A stretch of 62,221 bases of DNA. Source: Pinguiococcus pyrenoidosus. Lineage: Eukaryota > Sar > Pinguiophyceae > Pinguiochrysidales > Pinguiochrysidaceae. Position 1 is the first letter of the stretch. The number at the start of each line of letters is the position of its first letter. The translations under genes were made by a program, and so were the position numbers. Below, one piece after another: positions 1 through 11,006 of the stretch. The stretch covers positions 1 through 62,221 of the forward strand of contig JAAMXY010000010.1 in assembly GCA_019677205.1 (NCBI GenBank), in the 5' to 3' direction. Under the pieces are notes generated by a model. It saw nothing but the letters and a program-made list of their open reading frames with translations. It did not search any database and was not told where the DNA came from.

Positions 1-1
1 G

Positions 2-2171
2 ACGATGGTGAGCTTCGCGCTGAGCACGATCATCGTGGGCGTCGCCTTCCTGCTGCTAGGCTTCTTCAAGCTGGGCAATGCCACGTACTTCTTCCCCAAG
101 CACGTGATCGTGGGCTGCATCGGCGGCATCGGCCTCTTCGTCACCACCACGGGCTTCGAGGTGGCCACCGACCTCAACTGGGAGTGGGACCTGCAGGCCC
201 TGCAGACGTACCTGGAAGGCTCGGTGCGCCCCCTGTGGATCATTCCGGTGATCCTGGAGATCCTCTTGCGGGTCCTGCTCCGGGTCACGAATTGGAAGCT
301 GCTGCCGCCGTTCTACTTCATCTCCATCCCGCCGCTGTTCTACGTCGGGCTGCTGCTGGCGGGCATGCCGGTCCACGCTGCGCGCGACGCGGGCTTCTTC
401 TTCGAGAAGGCGGAGCACGCGGACGTCTTCCTCATGTGGAAGGTCATGGACTTCGGCCTCGTGGACTGGAGCGTCGTGTGCGCCAGCTGGCCCACCATCA
501 CCGCGCTGACCATCTTCAGCTTGATGCACGCGCCCATCAACATCCCGTCGCTGAGCATCTCCGTCGGCACGGAGGTCAACATGAACAAGGAGCTCGTCAC
601 GCATGGCATCAGCAATCTCCTGACGGGCTTCGCAGGCGGCTTGCAGAACTATCTCTGCTACTCGAACAGCCTGCTCCTCGCGAGATGCGGCGGCGGCGGC
701 CGGTTCCAGGGATTCACCCTGGCCGCGCTGCTGGTGCTCTTCTTCTTCATCGGCCCGGACGTGGTGGCGCTCGTGCCCAGGTGCATGGCGGGATGCCTGC
801 TCATCCACATCGGCCTGGATCTCACGGCGGAGGCGCTGGTGGACAGCCTCGGGCAGTTCGATGGCTTCGAGTACGGCTCCATCCTGCTCATCACGCTGGT
901 GATGACCGTGCGGGGGATGACGGCGGGCCTCGGCCTCGGCGTGCTCTGCAGCGCGTTTGCCTTCACGCTGCAGCAAGCGAAGCATGCCCAGGTCATCCGG
1001 GGCGTCATGACGGCCGCGACGCTGAAGTCCAGCAAGTGGCGAAGCCCGCGAGAGACCGAAGTGCTGAGGGAGACCTCGCGGCGCATCCTCGTCGTGCAGC
1101 TCCAAGGCAACATCTTCTTCGGGAACAGCACGCAGATCACCGACGAGCTGCAGAGGCAGCTGTCGAGGAAGAAGCGGCAGACCAAGTTTGTCATTCTCGA
1201 CTTCACGGTGGTCATGGCGATCGACTCGAGCGCGTCCGACACCGTCACGAAAGTCGCCCAGCTCTGCCAGAACTACGGGGACATCGCCGTGTGCTTCTGT
1301 CGCGGTGACTCGGGCGGATTTCCCTGCGCGGCGCCCTTGAGCCAGCGCCTCCAGGCGCTTGAAGACGCCGACAAGGGACCCCATGACGTGGAGGAAAAGT
1401 CCACCGAGCGGAAGTGGCTCAGCCTGCAAGATGACCTCGACTCGGCTCTCGCCTGGTGCGAGGACGGGTTGCTACTGTTGTATGCGGACAGGCAGGTGTC
1501 TTCGCCGACGTTCGGGAGAGCCTCGGAGCTTGTTGAGCAGCTGCGAGCGCTTCTTCCCGACGTCCCCAAGGAGGGGTTTCACCATCTTCTGGAGTTCTTC
1601 GAAGAGCGGGAAATGGGGGCGGGAGAAGTTTTGTGGGTGCAGGGCAGCCCGGCAGACAGCTGCGGTCTCCTCGTGGAGGGTCTGCTACTTTCGCACCTGG
1701 AGGAAGAGGCCGGCACGACGGAGGAAGTGAAGCCCGGCGCGATGGTCGGGGAGTTTGGCCTTGTGAATAACCGGAGGAGGGGGTAAGACCGCACGCGCGA
1801 GTTGCACGTCGCTCCTGCCAGAATCGTCCCCTTGCTTCCAAGGGCGGGCTGGCGCTCATCACCTGGCTTCCGTCCACAGGTCAACACTGCGTTGCGTCAC
1901 GAGCTGCAAGCTCCGGTGGCTCACGCGAGAGCGGTACGATCAGATGAAGGCGAAAAGAGGCGACCTGGTACGTGACCCAAGGCCTCTTAGGGGGTCTGCA
2001 AAAGCGGAGCAAAGGCAAAGACAGCCCTGCGGCAAAGAGCAGATGCTGATGCGGGTGCTCATGCTGATTGCGCAGGCTCTTCTCTTGGCGCGGATATGCA
2101 TCGGGTATCTGGAGCGGCGAGTGACGCACGTGTCCAACAGGATATGGGAGAGTCGATGTCTACCGATTTAA
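2..2171 (+). CDS. SulP-family anion transporter with STAS and cyclic-nucleotide-binding domains, 3' part
   Basis: The frame is open to the left edge, so the N-terminal transmembrane helices lie outside the window. What remains has about eight hydrophobic helices (e.g. around the FFPKHVIVGCIGGIG motif typical of SulP transporters), then a STAS domain (about nt 1060-1300, core VILDFTVVMAIDSSA) and a C-terminal cNMP-binding fold starting near nt 1530 (LLVEGLL, GAMVGEFGLV). The apparent stop at 1784 lies inside a splice donor: GG|GTAAGA. Removing introns 1783-1879 (97 bp) and 1968-2075 (108 bp) restores the last beta strands and helix of the cNMP domain (GSTLRCVTSC, then KRGDL joined to ALLLARICIGYLERR) in matching phase and ends at TGA/TAA at 2171. 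Architecture resembles the fungal vacuolar YGR125W-type SulP proteins rather than plain sulfate permeases; substrate unknown. Expected location is a membrane, with STAS and cNMP domains cytosolic. Convergent with the zinc-finger gene. Confidence 0.85.
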
Positions 2172-2775
2172 GAATGAGCCGTGATCCATTGCTTGATGAG
2201 CCGTAGCTCACTGCTGGCATCATTCGCTCGCTAGACAAAAGGGGTTCGTCCCATGCTTGGCAGTGTGGCGAATATCCCCGCACCTGATACTCTCCGCTGC
2301 CGGGCCATCTCGCGTGTGCCGAGGAGCTTGCCGTGGTGACCACTGGCCTTCCCGAGATGCTACAATCCCTTTCAAGCCGTTTTACCACCGAAGCCCGACG
2401 GACATCGCCGAGGAAAACATAAAAGAGCGCGGCGCGCTCGCCCTCCAAATCACACATGCACTCACACGGTATCGCACGGACTGCTGTCCTTGGCAAGGAA
2501 GCACGCTACAAACCTTCCTGAGATCCCTCACGAACCTCGTTCAATTTGTTGTAGCGCGTGCCTTGCCAGACGCGCAGCGCCATGTGATACTCAGGATCGC
2601 ACCAGTCGCCCTCGTTCTGTGTACAGTAGTTCATGCTATCTCGTCCCACCACGTCTCATCAACGTGGATCCACAGCATCGGTAGGATGCCAGGGATCTCT
2701 CCCATCGGATGAGGCGAGACTCTACCTGCTGAGACAGACTAGGACGCGACTGGCCATCCTGTCGGCGGCCATGGA
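2172..2775. other. intergenic spacer between convergent genes
   Basis: About 600 bp between the 3' ends of the SulP gene and the minus-strand zinc-finger gene; presumably both 3' UTRs. I see no further gene, RNA or repeat in it. Confidence 0.5.
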
Positions 2776-4309
2776 TCATGTGGTCGGTGGCTGCACCGGC
2801 TTGGGATGCCAGGGGCACCCGACGCACTGGCAGTCTGAACCACAGGTGCAGGGGTCGCCGTCGTGCATGGCGCAACCGTCCATGATGAGGTAGGGCTGGA
2901 ACTCGGCGAAGTCCTTGCCTGGAAAAAGCGTGTCGTCCGGCCCAAGAACCCTGAAGACCCCGACACGAAGTGCAATGCTTAGGCGACGGCTCCACGCGTC
3001 TGGCTTCTGAGGAGATTCCCACAGCCTCGAGTCGACGTACCCATCGAAAGGATGTGGCTCCTTTTGGCTCGCGGCGTCGGTGTCCCAGGCCGCCGGGAAG
3101 TCGGCCGGCCGGCGCGCAAGCGGAACATCCAGGGGCGGAGCGTCGCGCTTGGCCTTGCCGCCGCAGCAGCTGGACTTGGGCGGCGCAGCGGGCCGGGCTG
3201 GCGCAGTTCCCGCTGTGGGAACCTTCACGTCGACCCCGTCGACCCGCGGGCGCTTGACGTCGTCGTCCAAGCTGACCTGTGCCGCCGGCATGGGCCTCTT
3301 CATCGAGGTCAGAGGGGGCATCTGCAGCACCGCGGCAGCATTGTTGTTGCCGCCGCCGCCGCGTCCGCCGCTAACTCCTCCCTTGCGCGCTTTGGACGTC
3401 TACGGAGCAGTTTATGTTCCACAAACCATTAGGAGGACACATCCATCATCAGCCCAGGACAAAACCAAGAAGCCAAGGACGAAACCAAAAAGCCAATGAA
3501 AAAACACAAAAAAAACTCTTCCCACCCGCTCTCAACGCCCCTCTCGAAGAGGACGATACCCCGGGAAAAAATAAAACATAAAAAAACACAACACAACACA
3601 ACGTGCATCAAACCCAAGAAAAGAAACCTCCTTACCTCCTTCGGATTGGTGCGATTGCCAGTGATCTTCTTGAGCTCGTCGTGCAGAGCGCCAGCGAGTT
3701 GGGAGATCTTGGACAGGCTCTCCCACGCTCCTGTGGCCGGCGCCACCGCCCCGGCCACGAGGTCCACGGACCATGGGAAGGCCTCCAGGCCCTTGCCGAA
3801 GGCAAAGGCCCCCGGAGACGCCAGGCCCAGCAGTGCGGGAGACATCGCGAGGGTCTGGAAGGCGGCTTCGGCGGGCGGAGGCGCCGAGGTGATCTTGTTC
3901 AGGGTCTGCAACTCGTCCAGCACCCAGCCGTGCACACGGCAATACAGGTAGTCCGTGCGGCAGCCGGCGCCTTTGGTACAGCCGGGGAAGCGGCAGCGCG
4001 GCCCGCCGCCGTGCCGGACACAGTTGCCGCCGCCCGCGTCGCTCTTGGTGCAGTTGGGCACCGAGCAGCGCGGCACGCCTCCGTGCGGTCCGCACAGCCC
4101 CTACAAGCACGCGACCACCGAGGTTAGCGCCGGCGACGCCCAGTTGACCGCTCTGTGGCGTCGTCTCTGTCGCCCGCGACGGCCGCGCGGCCGCCGCCAC
4201 AGGGCTGCGCACGCCAAGTTGGCCGCTCGCGCACCTTGCGATAGATGCGCCGGGTGCAGCCGGGCACGCGGCACTGCTGCGACGGCAGCAGCGGTGCCGA
4301 GGGCGCCAT
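2776..4309 (-). CDS. HGGG-type (WRKY19-like) zinc-finger protein with C-terminal copper-type Cys motif
   Basis: Three exons on the minus strand: 4309-4235, 4100-3636 and 3399-2776, all phase 0, giving 387 aa. Introns (134 and 236 bp) have GT...AG ends (AAG|GTGCGC, GAG|GTAAGG). Splicing creates three consecutive C-x4-C-x(9-12)-C-x2-H fingers: C13/C18/C28/H31, C37/C42/C52/H55 and C61/C66/C79/H82, the first completed only across intron 1. This repeat, with its CxRHGGGxRC signature, is the one found in many stramenopile proteins annotated as WRKY19-like. After a helical middle (about 85-180) and a basic, proline-rich stretch, the C terminus holds C364-x-C366-x3-C370-x-C372-x2-C375-x2-H378, close to the copper-sensing Cys repeats of fungal Mac1/Cuf1. 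Role inferred: nucleic-acid binding, possibly metal-responsive. Start is the first ATG of exon 1; an additional 5' exon cannot be excluded. Confidence 0.75.
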
Positions 4310-5510
4310 ATGTGGCGGTTCCAAAAGCGCGGGAAAAAGGGGCGGACGTCAGATGCATATGACGGAAATATCCTGCAATATGAACGGCTCCTCCCCTTAT
4401 ATGCCTTAATGTATATACTCTTGAATGGAATATGAAACAGCTGCGTGATGAGGCGGCCCATGATGGCGGTTGATTGGGGATCCGCGAGAGCAGAATTTTT
4501 GAAGTGGGAATTCTTCCGCAAAGAAGGCAAAGGATGCAAGGCATTGGTTGATGGACTCGACGAGGCGGGTTCGGGCAGCTATACGAGACCCAGAGTGTAC
4601 CGGCGGGCGTGAGTTGGAGAACGTTGTCACGCGCCGAGTCGGAGAACCCCGCGGAAATTCGCGGAAGAGAAGTTACAAGTTGAACTCCAGCGTCAACGAC
4701 GGGCCCCTGGCTTGAGCCTTCGATGCACGTAGAAGTTTCGCGCTGGCCCATCAATGATTGACATAGAATTCTAGAACCGTCTCGATGTCTCGTTCAGCCA
4801 ATCAAGCCATTGCTTTCGTCGCAGTGCGTACTAGCTGTGGTAAGATGGCTCTACGGAACGAGAGGCGATTCACCGCGGTCACCAATGAGCTGGAACTTCA
4901 GCTTCGAACCGATTGCTTGGCCACCCAATGCCCTGGCAAGTTTCGCGCGTCGCCTTTCGAATCCATTCTCGCGCACGCCGCGCACCAATGCCGTCACCGC
5001 ACTCGTTGAACACGAACCCATTCTACGCGCATGCTAACCTCGGATCCCCAACGCACCTGTGCAGCGCAGCGATTAGCGTCCTTCTTGCGGAGTTGCTCCA
5101 ACCCGAAATTCAGCACAACAGCGGGGTTTCATGTTTTCTAGCTTTTCCCGCCCAACCGCGCTCATGGTCACCCCCGTCACCCGCGTAACCCTCGAGATCG
5201 GGCGGCAGATCGGGGCCACAGACCTCCGCGGAGCCGTCCCCCTCCGCGCCCAGCGGCAGACTTTGTACGCGCGCCCCGCTTCATGGGAAGGTGTGCGCGC
5301 CGGAGACGTCGTTGACCGACCGGGCTCCGTAGGCTCCCTTTCGCTTTGGCGCTCCGAAACCTGGGATCCTCCACGTAGCAAAAAGTGGCCGGTACGTTGG
5401 GATCCTAGCGCTTCTTCGCGCGTCAGCACACGCGCAGCCGCGCAGCGCGCAGTGTGTGCGAACTGTGGAGTGCACAGCACCTGTACGCGCGTTCTGTGTG
5501 TTCTCGTTTA

Positions 5511-5512
<2 letters not shown>

Positions 5513-5582
<70 letters not shown>
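5513..5582. repeat. (CT)n microsatellite
   Basis: About 35 uninterrupted CT units about 180 bp upstream of the Patched-like ATG. Confidence 0.97.
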
Positions 5583-5585
<3 letters not shown>

Positions 5586-5587
5586 TC

Positions 5588-5685
5588 TCGGTGGAAGTGC
5601 GGAACTGCGGAACTGCGGAACTGTGGAACTGTGAAAGTGTGGAAGTGTGAATGTGTGGAAGTGTGAAAGTGCGGAAGTGTGGCCA
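5588..5685. repeat. degenerate GCGGAACT / GTGTGGAA minisatellite
   Basis: Around a dozen 8-10 bp units (GCGGAACT grading into GTGTGAAA and GTGTGGAA) directly follow the CT tract; non-coding, in the likely 5' UTR of the Patched-like gene. Confidence 0.85.
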
Positions 5686-5759
5686 GTGCGCGGAGGTGTC
5701 CCAGATCTCATCACTCCTGGCGTCCGCGCGCAGCAGAGACTCTGGCACTCGAGAACAAG

Positions 5760-8645
5760 ATGGACGACAAGCAGAAAGCGGCGTCCAAGGGCGAAGATCG
5801 CTATCTAAAAAAACTCTCGGACAAGGTCAATGGCTGCCTGGAGAACTCGTACAGCCGCCTCGGCGAGACCATCGCGGACCGGCCCAAGCTCACGATCTTC
5901 CTCACGCTGCTGCTCACCGCGTGTCTGGGCCTCGGCTGGCTGCGTCTGGAGGTGGAGGAGCGCGCAGACAAGCTGTACACCTCTCAGAACTCCGAGGCGA
6001 CCGACGATCGCGACTTCGTCGACGACAACTTCGGGGAGTCCGTGCGCTTCGTGACCATGTACTACACCGCCGACGGCGGCCGCAACTTCCTCGAGAACCG
6101 AAACGCCATTCGCGACATGTTCCGCTTTTACGAAGACGTCGAGCTCAACGGCGTCGTCGACAACGGAGACCTCCAGGATCTGTGCATCCGCGCGGACGCC
6201 GGCTGCGCCAAGGAGAGCGTCCTTGGCTTCTGGCAGTACAACCAAACCACCTTTGAAGCTGACGAGGATTGGATCGTCACCCTCAGCCAGACCGACGTGG
6301 ACGACGATTTTGCCCTGTCCGGAGAGATTGAGGTGCGTCTTGCCATGCAGAGATGTAGAGAAACGCGGCGGAACAAGCGCGGAAGCATCGCCGACCAGTG
6401 ATCCGAGCCTCACGCCGAATGGGTACTTCGCTCTTCGCAGCCGGAGAACGTCATGGGTACTGTCACTCGCGACGAGAGCGGCAACCTCACGAGCGTGCGC
6501 GCGTTCCGCTTCCAGTGGATCATCGAGGAGAATCTGGAGCTCGATGGCCGGGTTGAGTCCGATCCGGAGGCCGAGGACTTCGAGGAGGACTTCACGGACT
6601 ACACGAAGAGCTTCGAGGAAACCTTCGATGGCGGAGAGATGCGGCCCCTGACCAGCTGGCGCTACGATGAAGTGATCAGCGAAGCATTCGACTACGACGC
6701 GCAGCTCACCGCCGTCGCCTACGTGATTCTCACGATCTACGCCTGCGTCGTGCTCAGCTCGCGGAGCAAGCTCTACAGCCGGTCCGTGCTTGGCCTCGCG
6801 GCCGTCTTCACCGTTGGCTGCTCGGTCGTGTCCGGCTTCGGCTTCTGCCTGGCGCTGGGCATTCCGTTCAGTCTGGTCGTGAACTCGGTGATCTTCGTGA
6901 TGCTGGGCCTCGGCGTGGACGACGCCTTCGTGATCCTCGATGCGCTCACCGGCATCAGCGATCCGAACATGACCATCAAGACCAAGCTGGGGAAGTCCCT
7001 GGCACGCGCGGGCGCTTCCATCACGCTCACGTCTGCCACCGACTTCGCGGCCTTCCTCGTGGGCTCCTCCACGATCATTCCAGCCCTCCGCGCGTTCTGC
7101 ATCTTCGCCTCGGTGACCATCCTCTTCGACTTCTTCTACCAGGTCACGCTCTTCGTGGCCTTCGTCAAGTTCGAGGAGGAACGCATCGCCCGCAAGCAAG
7201 CCGACTGCACGTGCTGCTTCGCGCCATGCTTCTCCAGCGGATGCCGGGTCGAGCAGGGAGAGGCCTGCTGCTCCTCCGAGCCCGTGACGCAGGCGCAAGC
7301 CCGCGACACCTGCTTCCGACGCGCCATCACCATCTATCTGCCCGACGCGATCTTGACCACGGTAAGTGATGAGCATGTTGCAAGGAAGAGGAGATCTCGG
7401 CGGTGGAAGTAGCGGACTCTGACGCGTCCGCTTCCCTCGTCACAGCCTGGCAAGCTCCTTGTCCTGCTGTCCGCGGCGGCGCTCATCGTGAGCGGTGCCA
7501 TCGGCATCACGCTCCTCGAGCTTGACTTCCAGTACGATTGGTTCGTGCCGGACGGCACCGACGTGCACGAAATTTTGGACATTGAGGACGACTACTTCTC
7601 GGGCGTCCAGTTCCCCATCTCGTTCTACACGGGGGAGGTCAACTACTTCGAGCACCAGGACAGCATGACCGCGTTCTGCGAAGCGATTCGAGAGAATGAA
7701 GAGGTCGACGCCAACAGTGTCACCTGCTGGTGGGACGAGTTCCTAGAAGACACCAACTGGCTGGACGCGAACGCCACCACACCGGAGGAGCTGTACACGG
7801 CGGTGTTCGACTACGTCCAAAGCAGCGAAGGAGAGCGCTTCGAGGACTACATTCACTTCAGCGACGACAACTCGACGATCCTGGCCACGCGCATCCCGGC
7901 GACCTTGGAAAGCACCGACTCCGCGGAGGAGGATCTCGACCAGATGGACAGCGTTCGCGACACCGCGGATGAATTCCCCGAGCTGGACGCCCGCGCATAC
8001 ACCGAGTCCTTCCTCTTCCTTGAAGGCCTGGCGATCGTCTACGAGGAGACCATCCGCAACGTGCTCCTGGCCTTGGCCGTCGTGTTCGTAGTCTCGCTCA
8101 TCTTTTTGGCAGACATCAGCGCGGCTGCGATCGTCCTCCTGAACATCGGCGCCGTCGACGTGGCTCTCCTGGGCTACATCCACTGGCTCGGGATGCACAT
8201 GAACATGGTGATCTCCATCAACGTGCTCCTGGCCATCGGGCTGACGGTGGACTACTCGGCGCACATTGCCCACGCGTACATGCACGCCGGCGGGACGCGT
8301 GACCAGCGCGCCAGAGGAGCCCTCGAGCACATTGGCCCGAGCGTCCTCAACGGCGGCATCACGACGTTCGTTGCGACGCTGCCTCTGGCCTTCGCACGTA
8401 CCTATGTGTTCCAAGTGTTCTTCCGCTGCTTTGTGCTGATTGTGCTGTTCGGCCTGTACTTTGGTGTGGTGGTCTTGCCGGTGGTGCTGAGCCTCGTCGG
8501 CCCGACAGTGTCGTACGCCAAGCATGACGAGAAGGACGGATCCGATGGCTATGAAGTGATATACACCGAGGCACACACGAAATCCACGAAGAGAGTATCC
8601 TCCGAGCTTGCCGAGGTGAAGCACCCCACGGCCGAGGAGATCTAA
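5760..8645 (+). CDS. Patched/NPC1-like sterol-sensing-domain transporter
   Basis: Three exons, 5760-6332, 6441-7361 and 7446-8645, phase consistent at both introns (GAG|GTGCGT...CGCAG, ACG G|GTAAGT...CACAG), give 897 aa. The start ATG has a good context (AACAAGATGG). Transmembrane helix 1 is at about 43-62, followed by a large extracytosolic loop to about residue 275, a five-helix block with the RND/sterol-sensing signature GLGVDDAF at 347-354, a second large loop (about 530-690), and a final helix block with GLTVDYSAHI at 763-772. This is the two-fold RND layout of Patched, NPC1 and dispatched proteins, with the family-typical acidic residues in each half (D351/D352, D767). The family moves sterols, lipids or other hydrophobic molecules using ion gradients; the substrate here is unknown. 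An insert with CTCC and SSGC cysteines follows the first helix block. An in-frame TGA in intron 1 explains the break in the raw frame. Confidence 0.9.
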
Positions 8646-8664
8646 GTTGCGTAGCAGAATGAAA

Positions 8665-8690
8665 GAACCAGAACCAGAACCAGAACCAGA
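8665..8690. repeat. (AGAACC)n microsatellite
   Basis: Four copies of the hexamer just downstream of the Patched-like stop codon, in the 3' UTR. Confidence 0.9.
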
Positions 8691-8914
8691 TGCAGCAAGA
8701 CGGAGCAACCGGAGCGTTCCTTTGCCTCATTAGGAGCACAGATCAAGACATTGCAAGGAGTGAAAGCCGCTTGAGACCGCTTGAGGAACCTTCAACATCC
8801 CAGACTAGACGAGAAGACTGAGATTTCCGTGTTTCGATGTCTTCTCCTTTCAGTGTTTCCTCCTGTTCTATCCTTGTTTTTGACAAGTGCTTCACACCAG
8901 TCTTCCCCGAAATT

Positions 8915-9003
8915 CTTCCATCCCTTCTCCTCCTCTTCCTCTTCTTCCTCCTCTTCCGTTTCCTCCTCCTCTTCCTCCTCTTCCTCCTCCTCCACCCTCT
9001 CCC
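8915..9003. repeat. TCC/TTCC polypyrimidine tract
   Basis: Almost pure pyrimidine on the plus strand, built from TCCTCT and TTCC units; non-coding. Confidence 0.85.
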
Positions 9004-9330
9004 CATTCTCACCACTCGCAACACCGAGGAGCCGCGAGGCGCACGCCGCTCTGTCGAGTGCTTTTCCGACCAACACCAAACGTCCCGTTCCTCGGTTGCC
9101 TTGCACCCATCGCACATCTTTCTCTTTACTTCCCTTCGTCTTCCGTCGTTCCAGAACCCAAAACCGATCCTCCAACACATCGTTTTCGAAACTGACCACC
9201 TCTCCAAAGTGAAGTGTCCAGTCTCCAGAACCGATACGACACCGCAAAACTCTCAACGGAAACGAACTCCGAAAAACCGCCAAATCCTCATGTCTGCGGC
9301 TCGCCAACGCCCCCCAAGTCGCGCGACATC

Positions 9331-10732
9331 ATGCTGCACCAGACCGCGCCTTTGTCTCTACAGAAGCTGCAGCTGCAGCAGCGTCGGGTACTGCGCGCGC
9401 GAGTCGCACGCGCGGGCCAAAGTGTGTGGCTCACAAGTCTCTTCGCCCGCTTCAGCTACAGAATTCCGCGCCCAAGTCCACGCTGCGCTTCGACATCTCG
9501 TGGAAAATTGGACAGGGAGGACCTCCGTCCTTCAGCGGACGCGCGGTGCAGGCGACGCGCGCAGTGGACTCGCGCTTGGCGCTCGGATTCGACGCGGGCG
9601 CAGAGCGCTTTCACCGCAAGGAGCAGTGTAGCTACGCAGACGTGGCTGAGGACTTGGCTGACCACCGCCGCATGCGCGCAGAACTCAAGCGCAAGCTGAC
9701 GCAGCGCTCAGAAGGTGCGCAGTCGCTCAGAGTGTTTGGGGAAAACAGCACTGGTGTATCGTGAATTCTGTCTGTGCCGTTCTTCTCTCCTCTTTCTTTT
9801 CCTTTTGGCGCCCAACGCCGCATTTCTGCACAGTGGGTGTCGAAACTGTGCGTATTGAGCGTTGGTCTGGGTATGCAGATGAGAGTTGCACGCCGATCCA
9901 ACCGAACTTTTCGTGTGGCGCATCAGGTGCATGCGCGGAGCCTTCGTGCAGCCTAACGCTCGAGCGTGTCTTGTGTTTTTGGCCGCAGGCTCCGTGCAGG
10001 TCCACACGGAAGGTGGGGTGGCCACCACTCGCAAAGTGACCGAGGAGACCTTCGGCGCGGAACAGCGTCGACAGGCGCGCGCGCAGAAAGCTCCCATTGC
10101 CAGCGGCTCTGTGGTGCCGAAGGTGCGGCTTTCGCGGCAGACCGGCGGGAAAGCGTGGACTGAAGAGTAAGCTGACTGCGCACTCTGCCTTCAGCTGGTG
10201 TTCAACGAGTACCGAGAGTATCCTGCCAAGAGCGTCTCCAACGCAGACTACGACAAGCCCGAGTTGGACACTGGCGCGCGCGAGATCGCGCGCGGCGCCT
10301 ACCAGCGGAACTACACCTTGGACAAGGAGACACATGTGCCCATCGGGACGAAGTACTGGGGAGAGGTGAGCAAGAAGAGCTGAGACTTCCGCGAAGGTCC
10401 CTCGCCTGTCTTGTGGCTGACGCGCCTTGGCTGTTTGTGTCCAGAGCAAGTGCGAGGGCAGGAGAGAGCAGGCTGCGCCGGAGGCGGTGCCGGGCACCGA
10501 CCGAGCGGCCATCGCGGCGCACATCCGGTCTCGCAAGGCCGACATGCAGAGGACGCACTTCCAGTACGGCGCGGAGGAGATGGACTACATCACAGACGCT
10601 CGCTATGCGAACCGGGTCGGCGAGGAGCAGATGCGCAACCCCACTCGGCCGGCGGAGCTGATTGCGACGGATCCCCGAAAAGCGCAACATACGGTCAACA
10701 TCGACCTCGTGTACGACACGGACTACTTGTAA
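9331..10732 (+). CDS. unknown 300-aa protein, five exons
   Basis: Exons 9331-9387, 9462-9714, 9989-10122, 10195-10365 and 10445-10732. All four introns have GT...AG ends (74, 274, 72 and 79 bp) and phases match throughout, giving 300 aa ending ...VYDTDYL. I do not recognise the family. The protein is hydrophilic, with no signal peptide or membrane helix; it is rich in charged residues and aromatic/Asn-Pro motifs (ISWKIGQGG near 28, YREYPAKS near 152, GAEEMDYITDARY near 240). The even composition and consistent exon phases support a real gene. The first exon is the least certain: it rests on an ATG at 9331 and a donor CGG|GTACTG; an alternative start further upstream is possible. Lies 0.7 kb behind the Patched-like gene in the same orientation. 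Confidence 0.6.
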
Positions 10733-11006
10733 TGTGGTAGTCATCTTGTCCCTAGAGACTGCAAGAGATTCGCTGCGGCCACATAGTTTCTATGATGCGC
10801 TCCCATTTCAACGACGGCTCCAGCGTGTTTCTTGTATTCATCATCATAGCAATCGAAAGAGCGTCGGCATATCCAATGAAGAATGGAAAGAAGAAGTTCC
10901 TCGCTGACGTTTTGACCCGTTATCCCGGCATATCACAGCGGAGATGCGCGTCTCGCCGCTGAGTCACTTCAGCGTCTGCGCTACGCACGCCCCACAGCTT
11001 TCCAAC
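10733..11006. other. short intergenic spacer
   Basis: About 270 bp between two plus-strand genes; no distinct feature seen. Confidence 0.5.

Larger units (their letters stand above)
4310..5759. promoter_or_regulatory. divergent promoter region, zinc-finger gene / Patched-like gene
   Basis: 1.45 kb between two divergent starts. It holds an AT-rich island at about 4365-4440 close to the zinc-finger start, several CCAAT/ATTGG pentamers (about 4798-4990), a long CT microsatellite and a GTGGAA-type minisatellite next to the Patched-like gene. No coding region supported. Confidence 0.5.
8646..9330. other. intergenic spacer with pyrimidine-rich repeats
   Basis: 3' region of the Patched-like gene and 5' region of the next gene. 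Contains an (AGAACC)4 run at about 8665-8690 and a CTT/CTC/TCC-rich tract at about 8915-9003. The long frames here are low-complexity translations, not genes. Confidence 0.6.

Noticed and set aside
56-1429. 457-codon open frame opposite the SulP gene
   Set aside because: Antisense shadow of a GC-rich gene; composition is Arg/His/Glu-rich low complexity with no recognisable domain, while the plus strand clearly encodes SulP.
5805-7376. 523-codon minus-strand frame opposite the Patched-like gene
   Set aside because: Antisense shadow; the plus strand has membrane helices, RND motifs and consistent splicing.
8837-9631. Long plus-strand frame rich in Leu/Phe, looking like a membrane protein
   Set aside because: It is translated from a TCC/TTCC polypyrimidine tract and overlaps the better-supported spliced 300-aa gene in another frame.
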